Part shown: positions 34,801 to 42,967 of the stretch, one piece after another
How positions within the stretch are numbered: the first letter of the stretch is position 1
Layout: every line of letters starts with the position of its first letter
Origin: Morinoia aosen
Taxonomy: Eukaryota; Arthropoda; Malacostraca; Amphipoda; Talitridae
Assembly (NCBI GenBank): GCA_030386875.1
Contig: CM059559.1
Location: 6,011,177 to 6,075,176 of the forward strand
Length of the DNA stretch: 64,000 nt
Reading direction: 5' to 3'
Made by a program: the position numbers and the translations under genes
The notes under the pieces: generated by a model
Seen by the model: only the letters and a program-made list of their open reading frames with translations
What the model was told of the DNA's origin: nothing
Databases searched by the model: none

Positions 34801-37800
34801 TCTCCGCATCGTCCGCTACTTCTGGCCCGCCAAGGAGGACCACATTAAGATTACCGTCGCCTGCCTCCGGGACGAGGGCATCTCCATCCTCAGGGATGAG
34901 CTGGGGTCAGTGTTGCTCAGGGTGTCCCATGAAGTGTACTCCCTCTTTGACTGCCCAGTACTATCTATTTCTGTGACGAAGAAATCTCTATCCTCATTAC
35001 TATCTTCGTGATGAGGAAATATCTATCCACATTACTATTTCCGTGATGAGGGAATATCTATCCTCATAACTATTTCTGTGACGAAGGAATCTCTATCCTC
35101 AGGGGTGAGCTGGGGTGAGTATTGTAAGGGGTGTCCCATGAAGTTTACTTCTTTTTGACTGCCCCGTACTTCATTATCTCTTTAACTGCTCAGGAATCAT
35201 GTATTTGGTTTCGATGTAGGTGTTGATAGACATAGATATAAGTCTAATGAGTTAAATTGACAGAAAAGACCATTAAATTCAAAAGTATTTAATATTGTTT
35301 AAAAAAATCAGTTTCGCCTAGCAAAATATTGATGAGTTATCGTCAGTCCAAGTGGGGGCTCGAGCTGAGAGTTAGGTTGGGCTTCTTTTTGTTGAAATAA
35401 AATGTCTTTTGTTTTGTTAAGGGCCAATTTTTTTCGGTTCACTGTTATCCTGTTTTTCAGCACCTATTAACTTTCTTCTTCAACTCTTATCTTATTTCAT
35501 GAACTCCTTTCTCAACTTACTATTTATATGCCCCTTCTGCGTAGATTCCGCGTTCCCTTATCTCCATATTATTTGGTGCCTTCCTCCTTCCTCTCTTTCA
35601 GACGCTTTCTTTAGCAGTTAATGTAATCTATTGTCAGTCTAAACTTTGATGAGTACAGTTTTTTAGAATCCCTTGTATTTTTTTCTCCCGTATTGCTCAC
35701 CATGGAGTAGAATATAAAAGAATGGCGAACTAAGGGGTCTATTCTCGGGGTGCTATACAGAGTGGTACACACGGTACAGAGTGGTTCACACGGTACAGAG
35801 TGGTACACACGGTACAGAGTGGTACACACGGTACAGAGTGGTACACACGGCACAGAGTGGTACACACGGTACAGAGTGGTACACACGGTACAGAGTGGTA
35901 CACACGGTACAGAGTGGTACACACGGTACAGAGTGGCACACACGGTACAGAGTGGTACACACGGTACAGAATGGCACAATTCACACCACCACACACACAG
36001 AGTAGCCCCACACAGCATCCATAAATTGCGATGACCACCACGCAGGGTGGACATCGTGCAGTGGAGCGAGGACCTGTACGAGGAGCAGCTGGTGGACAGG
36101 ACGCGCGACGCGTGCGGCGGCACCGTCGACATCGTCATCGACTTCAGCGCCACCTCGCGCTCCGTCAGGCGCGCCATGAAGTGTCTCCAGCCCGTGAGTG
36201 TTGCGCCGCGCTGTGTGTGGGGGGGACTATTGGGACTGTACGGTGGGATTACTTGGGACTGCACGGTGGGACTATTTGGGACTGTACGGTGGGACTATTT
36301 GGGACTGTACGGTGGGACTATTTGGGACTGTACGGTGGGACTATTTGGAACTGTACGGTGGGACTATTTGGAACTGTACGGTGGGAATATTTGGAACTGT
36401 ACGGTGGGACTATTTAGGACTGTACGGTGGGACTATTTGGGACTGTACGGTGTGACTACTTGGGACTGTACGGTGGGACTATTTGGGACTGTACGGTGGG
36501 ACTATTTGGAACTGTACGGTGGGACTATTTGGGACTGTACGGTGGGACTATTTACAATTGTACGGTGGGACTATTTGGAACTGTACGGTGGGACTATTTG
36601 GGACTGTACGGTGGGACTATTTGGGACTATACGGTGGGACTGTTTGGGACTGTACGGTGGGACTACTAGTGACAGTACAATGTGACTTGTGGCAGTACGA
36701 CTGTGTAGAGCGAGTTCTCAAACATACAGTATACCTGACAAAAATATGTAGGTCACTTCTGTTTCAACGTTGGGACTACTGTCGGAAAACTCGTATTTCT
36801 ACTCGTGTAGTTTGAGAGAATGAGTGTGACGCTCATCATCATATCGTTGTGGGTGATTTTGCTATAGCTAAGGTTTTTTCCGAATTTTTAAGTCGGTGAC
36901 GCGTCTGCAGTTAGCTAGCTCATTGAACAGATGTCAATTCGCTTTTGTAAAATATTCATTTCTTTCTGAGTCTCGAGGCTGGGCATTGTGGGTTAAGTGA
37001 AGCCGAGAAACATTCATCGGATTTAGTCATAACGGTTTAATGGCTAAAGCACAACGTTGACTTTTATTTAGCACAATATATTTAGCTCCAATATCACAAC
37101 CAATTACCACATTTTGCTTCATGATCACAGTCAAATGCTCCTTTTAGCTTCACGATCACACTCGAATACCACATTCAGGTAATATCACATCAAAGAACCG
37201 AATAACCCATTTAGGGTCTACCATCACCACCAAATACGGTGGTGATGGTGGTAGTCCCAAGTAGTCTCAAACACACAGCACCTCCAGAACCATAAGACTG
37301 ATACAAATGGTGACTGTGGCACAGGGCGGAGTGGTGCTGGTGAGCGCAGAGCACGCTGAGAGCTTCCTGGCTCGCTACTCCAAGGAGGCAGAGAAGAGCG
37401 CACACAAACTCGTCGCTGTCCAGCTCGGGTCTCTGGACCAGCTCAAGGAGCTCGTGCACCTGGTCTCCACCAATGAGGTGCGTGTGTTACTAATGTCTAT
37501 TGGCCTTCTTCTTCTGTGGCACCTGGTCTCCACCAATGAGGTGCGTGTGTCACTCATGTCTATTGGCCTTCTTCTTCTGTGGCACTTGGTCTCCACCAAT
37601 GAGGTGCGTGTGTTACTCATGTCTATTGGCCTTCTTCTGTGCCAACTGGTCACCAATGAGGTGCATGTGTTACTCATGTCTATTGGCCTTCTTCTTCTGT
37701 GGCAAATGGTCTCCACTAATGAGGTGCGTGTGTTAATCATGTCTATTGGCTTTCTTCTTCTGTGCCAACTGGTCTCCACCAATGAGGTGCGTGTGTTACT

Positions 37801-38405
37801 CATGTCTATTGGCCTTCTTCTTCTCTGGCATATGTGCCATAGGGGGTACTGATACGTACCTCAACTTTTGGGACTTCTGTCTTTGTTCTTTCAGTTTTTC
37901 TCGTTTTCTGCTACAATTCATATTCATCTTTTCTTTCTATACTTTCCTGATTTGCTGTTTCTATTTTCTATGCACAGAGTATCCAGTGTGGGAACACACC
38001 TTGTGCATGGACTCCCCGTTTTTTACAGTAACAACTAAAAGATTTTTTCTTTTTGCTCCCTTGAGATCGCTGATGATGGGGATAAGATTTCTTAACTAAG
38101 TAATGGAACAACAAAATGAGTGCTTCTCATCTCTCGACTGAAAAGATGGTCATTCCAGTTAAGTTTTCATAAGTTATAACGCATTATTTGTCACATTAAG
38201 TGTATTTATAGTGTGAGTGCGGTTGTGTTCCTGATTTATTTCAAAGAAGGTTCATTTATTTTACTCCATTTGCTTGCAGATCGAGCCCCCGCCCCACCAC
38301 ATCTTCCCGGCTGACCGAGCCAACGAAGCGATTGCCAAGATCGGCAAGGGACAAATCCAGGGCCGTGCGATCCTGGAGTTCCCAGAAGAGGAAGAAGAAG
38401 AGTGA
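28736..38405 (+). CDS. MDR-family NAD(P)-dependent oxidoreductase (zinc ligands absent), eight exons, 5' incomplete
   Basis: Eight GT-AG exons join in phase to 379 codons plus TGA: 28736-28889, 31543-31677, 33654-33754, 34114-34283, 34752-34905, 36046-36193, 37325-37477 and 38280-38405. Residues about 50-185 are the GroES-like catalytic domain (LFPGYEVAGTIDSIGSGV, AVGDRVIVYPYEG, YGEYIAVPEVKYLVKIPD). Residues about 188-320 are the Rossmann fold, with the nucleotide-binding glycine motif SVLLVGTGGLALWALRI and the strand GTVDIVIDFSAT. PGYE replaces the PGHE of zinc ADHs and the four-Cys structural zinc lobe is missing, so a zinc-independent quinone-reductase-like or orphan MDR is likely; substrate unknown. 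The protein ends in an acidic EEEEEE tail. The first exon starts inside a codon, so upstream coding exon(s) are missing from my model. Cytosolic location is inferred. Confidence 0.85.
29876..30124. repeat. Polypyrimidine ~18-bp array in MDR intron 1
   Basis: The plus strand repeats TTTTCTTTCCTCTTCCTG-like units with almost no purines except the G in each CTG. Such mirror-like homopyrimidine tracts can form triplex DNA; this is inference from composition. Confidence 0.85.
30786..31020 (+). mobile_element. Dispersed element with (GACG)n tail, copy 1
   Basis: It shares with a second copy at 31172-31480 the start AGTCCACCC...CTTTATTTGAAATAA, the block GGCCGTAAGAA, ACGCGGCCCG/ACACGGCCCG, then TATCACAGATACGCTCATCA and ACACTGCAGGCTGGCTTCGG, followed by a tetranucleotide run, here GACG. 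A simple-repeat tail suggests a SINE or short LINE 3' end. Confidence 0.65.
31172..31480 (+). mobile_element. Dispersed element with (GACA)n tail, copy 2
   Basis: It has the same order of blocks as the copy at 30786, but the tail is GACA and about 80 bp of extra sequence (31285-31390) lies between the two halves. It ends about 60 bp before exon 2 of the MDR gene. Confidence 0.65.
31543..31677 (+). CDS. MDR gene, exon 2
   Basis: Acceptor TCTGTGCGGGCAG, donor GTCAGC; 45 codons, phase 0 to 0. It contains SIKSLDVLAMGSPLHHSVRD and ends LFPGYE, where zinc MDRs have PGHE. The His-to-Tyr change removes a catalytic zinc ligand position. Confidence 0.85.
31735..32005. repeat. ~95-bp tandem repeat (3 units) after MDR exon 2
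   Basis: Units share ATGACTGCGTTTTTTTTAGT, the TTTCATGAGTGATGACTGAC block and CGTTACAGC, at about 31735, 31830 and 31926. They start about 60 bp after the exon 2 donor. Confidence 0.8.
32496..32603. mobile_element. 108-bp hairpin MITE, copy 2
   Basis: It starts CTCAGTCTAACTTTTTAGCC, has inner arms GTTTTTCGCCGCCCAAG and CTTAGGCGGCGAAAAAC, and ends GCAAAAGTTATACTGGG. It has the same length as the copies at 22197 and 62020, in MDR intron 2. Confidence 0.85.
32705..32815 (+). repeat. Dispersed repeat family A, left-end fragment
   Basis: Only the beginning is present: CCTCTCAGGGGAATACAGTT, ATCTATGGGAATTAGCGTTC and CCAGAGGGAATATGTGAGGT. It is truncated after that. Confidence 0.55.
33654..33754 (+). 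CDS. MDR gene, exon 3
   Basis: Acceptor ATATTGTGCAG, donor GTACGT. It encodes VAGTIDSIGSGVSDTDLAVG and DRVIVYPYEGHPPG, the standard GroES-domain hairpin, and ends in phase 2. The 3' end and donor lie at the edge of a minisatellite that carries further CTCCTGGGTA donor-like copies. Confidence 0.88.
33735..34005. repeat. ~28-bp minisatellite overlapping the donor of MDR exon 3
   Basis: The unit is GGTACCTCCTGGGGTACTTG followed by GGTGTTGG. The first unit overlaps the last bases of exon 3 (CCTCCTGG) and its donor GTACGT. Later units contain CTCCTGGGTA again at about 33852 and 33886, and other GGTACGT steps. Confidence 0.88.
34114..34283 (+). CDS. MDR gene, exon 4
   Basis: Acceptor GATTTCCGGCAG, donor GTAATT. 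It encodes YGEYIAVPEVKYLVKIPDNM and AAMLPSGALWAMNTVF, the junction between the GroES domain and the Rossmann domain. The phases join exon 3 and exon 5 through glycine codons. Confidence 0.88.
34505..34735. repeat. Degenerate duplication including a copy of the exon 5 acceptor
   Basis: CAGGCCCGGCGAATAAGTAA and CAGGCCCGGAGAATAGGTAA are adjacent repeats. A block ending TGAAGTTGCGCTCGACAG, then GCACACACAGCGT (about 34618-34651), matches with substitutions the real acceptor AATGGAGTTGCCCTGCGCAG and exon start GCACGTGCAGCGT (34732-34764). Confidence 0.7.
34752..34905 (+). CDS. MDR gene, exon 5
   Basis: Acceptor TTGCCCTGCGCAG, donor GTCAGT. It encodes the dinucleotide-binding beta-alpha-beta start SVLLVGTGGLALWALRI and the second strand HIKITVACLRDEG. 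Both ends of this exon have a degenerate second copy nearby: an acceptor-like copy at about 34605-34655 and a donor-like copy at 35086-35170. Confidence 0.88.
34906..35170. repeat. Duplication of the exon 5 3' end and donor, with ~40-bp repeats between
   Basis: Exon 5 ends ATCCTCAGGGATGAGCTGGG before GTCAGT, and the following intron has GGTGTCCCATGAAGTGTACT. A second copy at 35086-35170 has ATCCTCAGGGGTGAGCTGGG before GTGAGT, then GGTGTCCCATGAAGTTTACT. In between, ATCTCTATCCTCATTACTAT-like units repeat. The copied donor GTGAGT (35115) is closer to consensus than the original. Confidence 0.85.
35180..35310. repeat. Single arm related to the inverted-repeat element at 41972
   Basis: GATGTAGGTGTTGATAGACA followed by AAGTCTAATGAGTTAAAT matches, with substitutions, the left arm of the element at 41972-42645. 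No second arm is seen here. Confidence 0.5.
35345..35620 (+). repeat. Dispersed repeat family A, copy 7
   Basis: GAGAGTTAGGTTGGGCTTC, the TTGTTGAAATAAAATG block, TTTTTCGGTTCACTGTTATC, TTCTTCAACTCTTATC, CAACTTACTATTTATATGC, GATTCCGCGTTCCCTTA and CTTCCTCCTTCCTCTCTTTC appear in order. It lies in MDR intron 5. Confidence 0.75.
35752..35978. repeat. 19-bp minisatellite (about 12 units) before MDR exon 6
   Basis: The unit is GTGGTACACACGGTACAGA with few variants. It ends about 70 bp before the exon 6 acceptor. Confidence 0.92.
36046..36193 (+). CDS. MDR gene, exon 6
   Basis: Acceptor ACCACCACGCAG, donor GTGAGT. It encodes VDIVQWSEDLYEEQLVDRTR and GGTVDIVIDFSATSRSVRRA, Rossmann-fold strands 3-4. 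It lies between two arrays: a 19-bp array ends about 70 bp before its acceptor, and a 23-bp array begins about 30 bp after its donor. Confidence 0.88.
36222..36680. repeat. 23-bp minisatellite (about 20 units) after MDR exon 6
   Basis: The unit is TGGGACTATTTGGGACTGTA then CGG. It begins about 30 bp after the exon 6 donor. The exon 6 reading frame stays open through the donor and the whole array to a stop at 36685. Confidence 0.92.
37325..37477 (+). CDS. MDR gene, exon 7
   Basis: Acceptor GACTGTGGCACAG, donor GTGCGT; 51 codons, phase 0 to 0. It encodes GGVVLVSAEHAESFLARYSK and LGSLDQLKELVHLVSTNE. Its last 18 bases plus the donor are repeated five more times downstream, all in the same frame. 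Confidence 0.88.
37460..37835. repeat. 63-bp minisatellite carrying six copies of the exon 7 donor
   Basis: Each unit contains TGGTCTCCACCAATGAG followed by GTGCGTGTGTTACTCATGTC and TATTGGCCTTCTTCTTCTG. The first copy is the real end of exon 7 (GAG at 37475-37477). Copied GT steps begin at 37541, 37604, 37661, 37724 and 37787, so spacings are 63, 63, 57, 63 and 63. The frame of exon 7 stays open to a stop at 37852. Confidence 0.95.
37870..38060 (+). repeat. Dispersed repeat family A, degenerate copy 8
   Basis: Weakly conserved blocks: TTCAGTTTTTCTCGTTTTC, TTGCTGTTTCTATTTTCTAT, GTGGGAACACACCTTGTGCA and GACTCCCCGTT. It lies in the last MDR intron. Confidence 0.45.
38280..38405 (+). CDS. MDR gene, terminal exon 8
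   Basis: Acceptor CATTTGCTTGCAG. It encodes IEPPPHHIFPADRANEAIAK and IGKGQIQGRAILEF, the usual MDR C-terminal helix and strand, then an acidic tail and TGA at 38403-38405. Confidence 0.9.
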   Translation: MEPPPHHIFPADRANEAIAKIGKGQIQGRAILEFPEEEEEE

Positions 38406-40534
38406 ACATATTCCCGTTCGAGAAAATCTAATACGAATCAAAACGAGCTGGCGTGTGCGAGTCGAGTCAGTGGTACCAATAGTCAGAGCTCTCCCTGATG
38501 GCTCAGTCTTCTTCTGGCCGCGGGATCTCGGTTTTGTTTGAGGAAGTTAGCTGTCAACTTAAAATTTTCTTCTTGTCATAGCACCCACCAATGGATAATG
38601 CTTTTGTATGCTCAAAGTATTTTGGTTGAGCTGGAGCGCAGCCAGTGTTAGCTTTTCAAATCCACTGCATAATTGCAAATTATTTTTGTTCTTAACAGCT
38701 TGGTTATTCTTATTCATGCGTGTGAACTCGGACACCAGAAATACTTGAAATAAAGAGTTTATTTTGTCTCTCTTTGGCATGTTCATACTCCTCAGCATAT
38801 TGTTTTTTTTTAGTGGTATGAGTGTATATAATTTGGTTCTTACGTTTAATAACTGTGATGTACTGGGCAAACTGCTGTCGTGCAGTACCTGTTAGCATAT
38901 GAGCGTTAATTTTCGGCCTCTTCCTGGAGATATGCCGTGTGTGTTGTGTATATTCGAACCGTCATGGCATCATGTGTTGAATTATCTCCGCCGGATTTTT
39001 ATAATCGCGCGTTTTCAGGCGAATGTTCATTTTATCCTGTTTGTCAAAATGATATGCAATATTGAGACTCCCTGTATCATACGGGATGGAACTGTATTTA
39101 CTCTGCGGCTAGTCTTACTCTCCTGTATTGATAATTATTTCCTTAAATTAAAACGCATTTTTCAGCGTCGCCATTTTTGAAGATTATTTCCTGTAAATGA
39201 TTTATCATTTCGATTATTTTGTCAAAACTAAGCCATCATATTTTTTCTCCTGATTCCAAGACGAATTGATGTATTTTGTGACCCTCACTTGGGCTGGTGT
39301 ATAAGACGCTTTTGATCTGTCGCTAATTCAAAAAAATATCCTCGAATTCTTCACCGTGTTGCTCGTACTCGACGTTGTTTTCGTATGTATGTATATTGAA
39401 TTAGTGTTTGTACAAATGCTTCGTAGCTTTAGAAGAGACCTTTAGTGCTGTATGAAGACTTTTTGTGATGACTGTGATTAAAGAAAGACTTGTCGAGCCT
39501 GGTCTTTTTAAGTAGAGAACGGAAGTTCTGTTGGCCCAGTTACGTATGTTGAGAAAATGTAGGCCTGTTATGTGCTTCGTGCGTCAACATGTCCACGAAA
39601 AACTCTCGAGTTGAGAACTCTAATTTCGATTAAAGTTGTTGTGAAGTTTGATTTTTTTTACTTTGGATTGATTTGGACTTGCAAATTTTGCAATTTCAAC
39701 TGAAAAAGGAGTTTCTTCGATTTTTGGTTTGAGGTAACGAAAAAATATTTAAATCGACCTAATTAGTTTATTCAATCTTCGAGTTCGTGCAGCTTTGCTG
39801 ACGTATTTTTTGCTGCATTTATAAATCCAATGTCAAATCCAAGAGGAACAGGACTGGACTGAGAAGCTGTTGTATCAGGTTGTGCTGTCATGGTTGACGT
39901 GGAGCGTAAATAAATAGCTAATTCAACGCAATATTCGCCCAAATAAATCTGGCAATATTTAAGCTTATGAATTCATTGTTTAGCAAATACTGTAATGGTG
40001 TACCAAGATGACTGTATTTACTTTTAGTGCATTCAGTGATCGCATGAATTTCACCGAATGCTTCATACGATCGTTCTTCGACTCGCACGAATATCTAACT
40101 ACTTCATGAAATGTCACGATGCCAAAATATTTTCGTCTTTTTATATGCTTCCTCTCTCATCAACGTTCACAATTCTAATTTCTGTGGGACAAAGGTAGGG
40201 GCTTTAATTACGCAAAAAAATTAGAAATACCTGAAGAATTTTGCGTGGGAGACACTCGACCGTCTTTTTCTGTGCTTCCTCTCTCTCTTCAACGTTTAAA
40301 ATTTTAAATTACTGGCTTTAATTGTGTTAAAATTTCAGAAGTGCTTGAAGAATTTTGCTTGAGAGAAACTCGTAGATTGGCGACCCCCGCCTGCCGTCGA
40401 GCGCGAGAGTTGTAAGTAGGCCGTGAGGGCTTTGATGGGTAGAAGTAGAAATACAAAGTAAAGTTGTTGATATTTTTATTTGTCCTTCTTGTTATGAACA
40501 TTGAGGAAAAGTTGTTTCTTCAGTTAGATTAGAT
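38406..40534. other. MDR 3' UTR and convergent intergenic region
   Basis: It contains the candidate poly(A) signals. At 40130-40375 a ~125-bp segment is tandemly duplicated (GCTTCCTCTCTC, TTCAACGTT, GAAGAATTTTGC, GAGA.ACTCG). No further gene is recognised. Confidence 0.45.
38749..38754 (+). promoter_or_regulatory. Candidate poly(A) signal of the MDR gene
   Basis: AATAAA lies about 345 bases after the stop, followed by a T/GT-rich stretch. It is a plausible 3' end; an ATTAAA near 39478 is a possible distal alternative. Confidence 0.5.
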
Positions 40535-40790
40535 CATGAGTTATTTTACGCCTCCCTGATCACTACTAAGGTGTTCCAAAGCGAGAAAAGATGATGGCCC
40601 CATTCAGTATGGAGTTTGGGGTCTATGCCCAATGTGTGTTGCCACACAATATTCTCTGTGCAGAGAAACTGCAAGTTTGTGAAACGAAATGAATCTTCAA
40701 AATGAAAGTAGTGGAGGCTGAAAAACATGACAGCAATGAAGCTCCCCCTTGGAGCACTGTTTCCCATAAGTACAATAGTTGTGTACAGCA
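40535..40790 (-). repeat. Dispersed repeat family A, copy 9 (inverted)
   Basis: Read on the plus strand it shows the reverse order: AGGTGTTCCAAAGCGAGAAA, CAGTATGGAGTTTGGGG, TGTGTTGCCACACA, AAAGTAGTGGAGGCTGAAAA, GACAGCAATGAA and CCCATAAGTACAATAGTTGT. Confidence 0.65.
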
Positions 40791-41971
40791 GTGTTTTTGT
40801 ATCTGTACCATTTTAAAAAAAATTTCTGAAAATTATTTGTCTTCTCTGACGTGAGGTGTCTAGAAATTGTTTTTTGGGTAACTATCAAGGTTCTTCTAGC
40901 CTCTGAATTAAATCAAAATTAGTTACCGTATATTTTATGATTTCTTTACTTTAATATTACGAACTTATTTTTCTAGAAAATTGGCGAGCAGATAGTTGCA
41001 TAGTTGCGAGCAGATCCAAACCATCTTCATTGATGGGTGTTGGCTGTGTTATGAGCCTAAGACATGCTTGGATGAAGCGCCTTTGTAGCGTTAATTGAGA
41101 AAGTAAAACATCATATAGCAATTTAAATTTATATATATATTATATAACATTAACATGCAATTTTATACAACACAATCCTCTTCTGATTACCGACAACATT
41201 TCCTCGCATTTAGAAGGCTGTTGAACTCCTTACTTTGTCTCAATGCCATAGAACAGTGCTCAACCTTACCCTACTTAAAACGTACCCAAAACATCAACTT
41301 TGACATTATTTTCCATCGCATAATATTAACATTTTGAACAGAATGTATTTTTGTTTGAATTAACCAACCTAACCATACTCAACTTCACCATAGCTGCTTT
41401 GTTATGACTTTAAAAATTTCATTAAATGCCACGGGAAACTACATACCATTCAACACCACGCCGCCTACCACAAATGAACGTGCGCTTGAACTTGACGTCC
41501 GCCGGAGAGCTTAACAAAAAAATTAATTGATCTTACATGGATTAATATTTTCGGATAGGGTATCGTGTACGAATAGTGAAAATCGTAATGGTACTGATAT
41601 TCTAACATCTGAACGGGTAATTAGAATTGTTGTCAGAATGAATGAATTAGAATTAGCTTAGAATGAATTAGTTTCTTTTCTTGTACTGTCCCAATGCATT
41701 GGGAAAATTTCATTATCAAGGGAAGGATTTCCGGAAAGTTTTCGTCATCGCAGCAATGCAACTGGCGGCGTAATTCGTAAGTCAACTTGGCTACCATGTC
41801 GTAGCCAACAAATTCGCATGTCAAGTTGATTTTTAAAGTTTTTATTTTAAAAAACTTCCGTCTGATTGATTTTATTTTCAATTTTCTATGCCCTTCAGAA
41901 CAAAAGCATTGGATGGTGGAAATCGAAGACTCGGAAACGTACTCTAGCAACATATGTCCGTTTTAATTTCC
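40791..41971. other. Non-genic stretch
   Basis: A 106-codon minus-strand frame (41953-41633) has no recognisable domain. No repeats recognised. Confidence 0.35.
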
Positions 41972-42645
41972 AAGGGATCCCTAATAAATGTACTTTTAGA
42001 CTGCTTAGTACTCATGTTTGTCGATTTAATGTAGGTGTTTCTTGACACATACAAGTCAAATGAGTTAAATCAAAGAAAATATCAATAAATTTAAGATAAT
42101 CAATTATAAAATAAAACTTAGTAGCACCGGGCATAGAAATGAAAAATACAAGAGTAATCGCCAGTTAAAGAATGAGGACATTTTTTTGGCTCTCCCTTAA
42201 AAAAATGTTCTGTCTTAACCCTAAACTACCCAATGTGCCATATATGGTACACTCACTAAAAATGCTAACACAATTTATTTCTTGCCGAATTTGTACCCTA
42301 ATGAAGTCTCTAAAGCTTTCTGTACGTCGGACGGCAGTTCCGTCCCCCATTCTGATGTTGGTGATAACCTGATTCCAGCATCAGTCTAATAATAGTGGTT
42401 GTGTTATTGGGAATATGAGTGAACAAATTTGGGCAGTTAAGGGTTAAGCTGACGGTTACTTATTTATTTTTTGCTCATGTTTCCAGTGTAACTAAGTTTT
42501 CTAATATGGCATTTAATCTTATATTTAATTTTTTCTTTGATTAACCTCATAAAACTTGCATCTATGTACACAAACATCTACATCAACTCAAAATATATGA
42601 GTCGTGGGCAATCAAAGAGTGAGTACATTTTTGGGGGACGCTGTA
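41972..42645. mobile_element. Old inverted-repeat DNA element interrupted by a piggyBac-type MITE
   Basis: The left arm (ATAAATGTACTTTTAGACTG, TTTAATGTAGGTGTTTCTTG, AAATGAGTTAAATCAAAG) is an imperfect inverted copy of the right arm (read inward: CCCCCAAAAATGTACTCACT, GATGTAGATGTTTGTGTACA, TTAATCAAAGAAAA). An internal segment near 42165-42200 repeats the terminal motif again. No transposase frame is seen. Class is uncertain. Confidence 0.6.
42219..42443. mobile_element. piggyBac-type MITE with TTAA target duplication
   Basis: TTAA occurs at both borders (42215-42218 and 42444-42447). The ends are CCCTAAACTACCCAAT on the left and CCCTTAACTGCCCAAA read inward from the right. TTAA duplication with CCCT-type ends is characteristic of piggyBac elements. 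At 225 bp it has no transposase. Confidence 0.85.
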
Positions 42646-42967
42646 TATAGTAGTGACCGTGACTCTGCGGATCATATCAGAACCAGAACATTCATTGAGG
42701 ATCGTTTCGGATTCGACTCAGAAAAGTAATTGCACGTCGTTTCGTCCTGTTCAGTGAATGTACAGTAATTTTTTAAATAAATCGAATTCTTCTGGCCACT
42801 TCATGTAAAATTTTTTTTTTTATGAAATGCTCTGACATCAATAGCACAAATTTACCTTCTATGAATGAGTCAAGGATCAAATTCTCCAATAATTTTGCCA
42901 TCGCAGCGGCGCAGCTGGCTTCAAAAACTTGTTTTTGATATAAAAAGGCTACCTCACCGGCAGTTTT
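42646..42967. other. Non-genic stretch
   Basis: No gene or repeat recognised before the 36-bp array. Confidence 0.35.
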
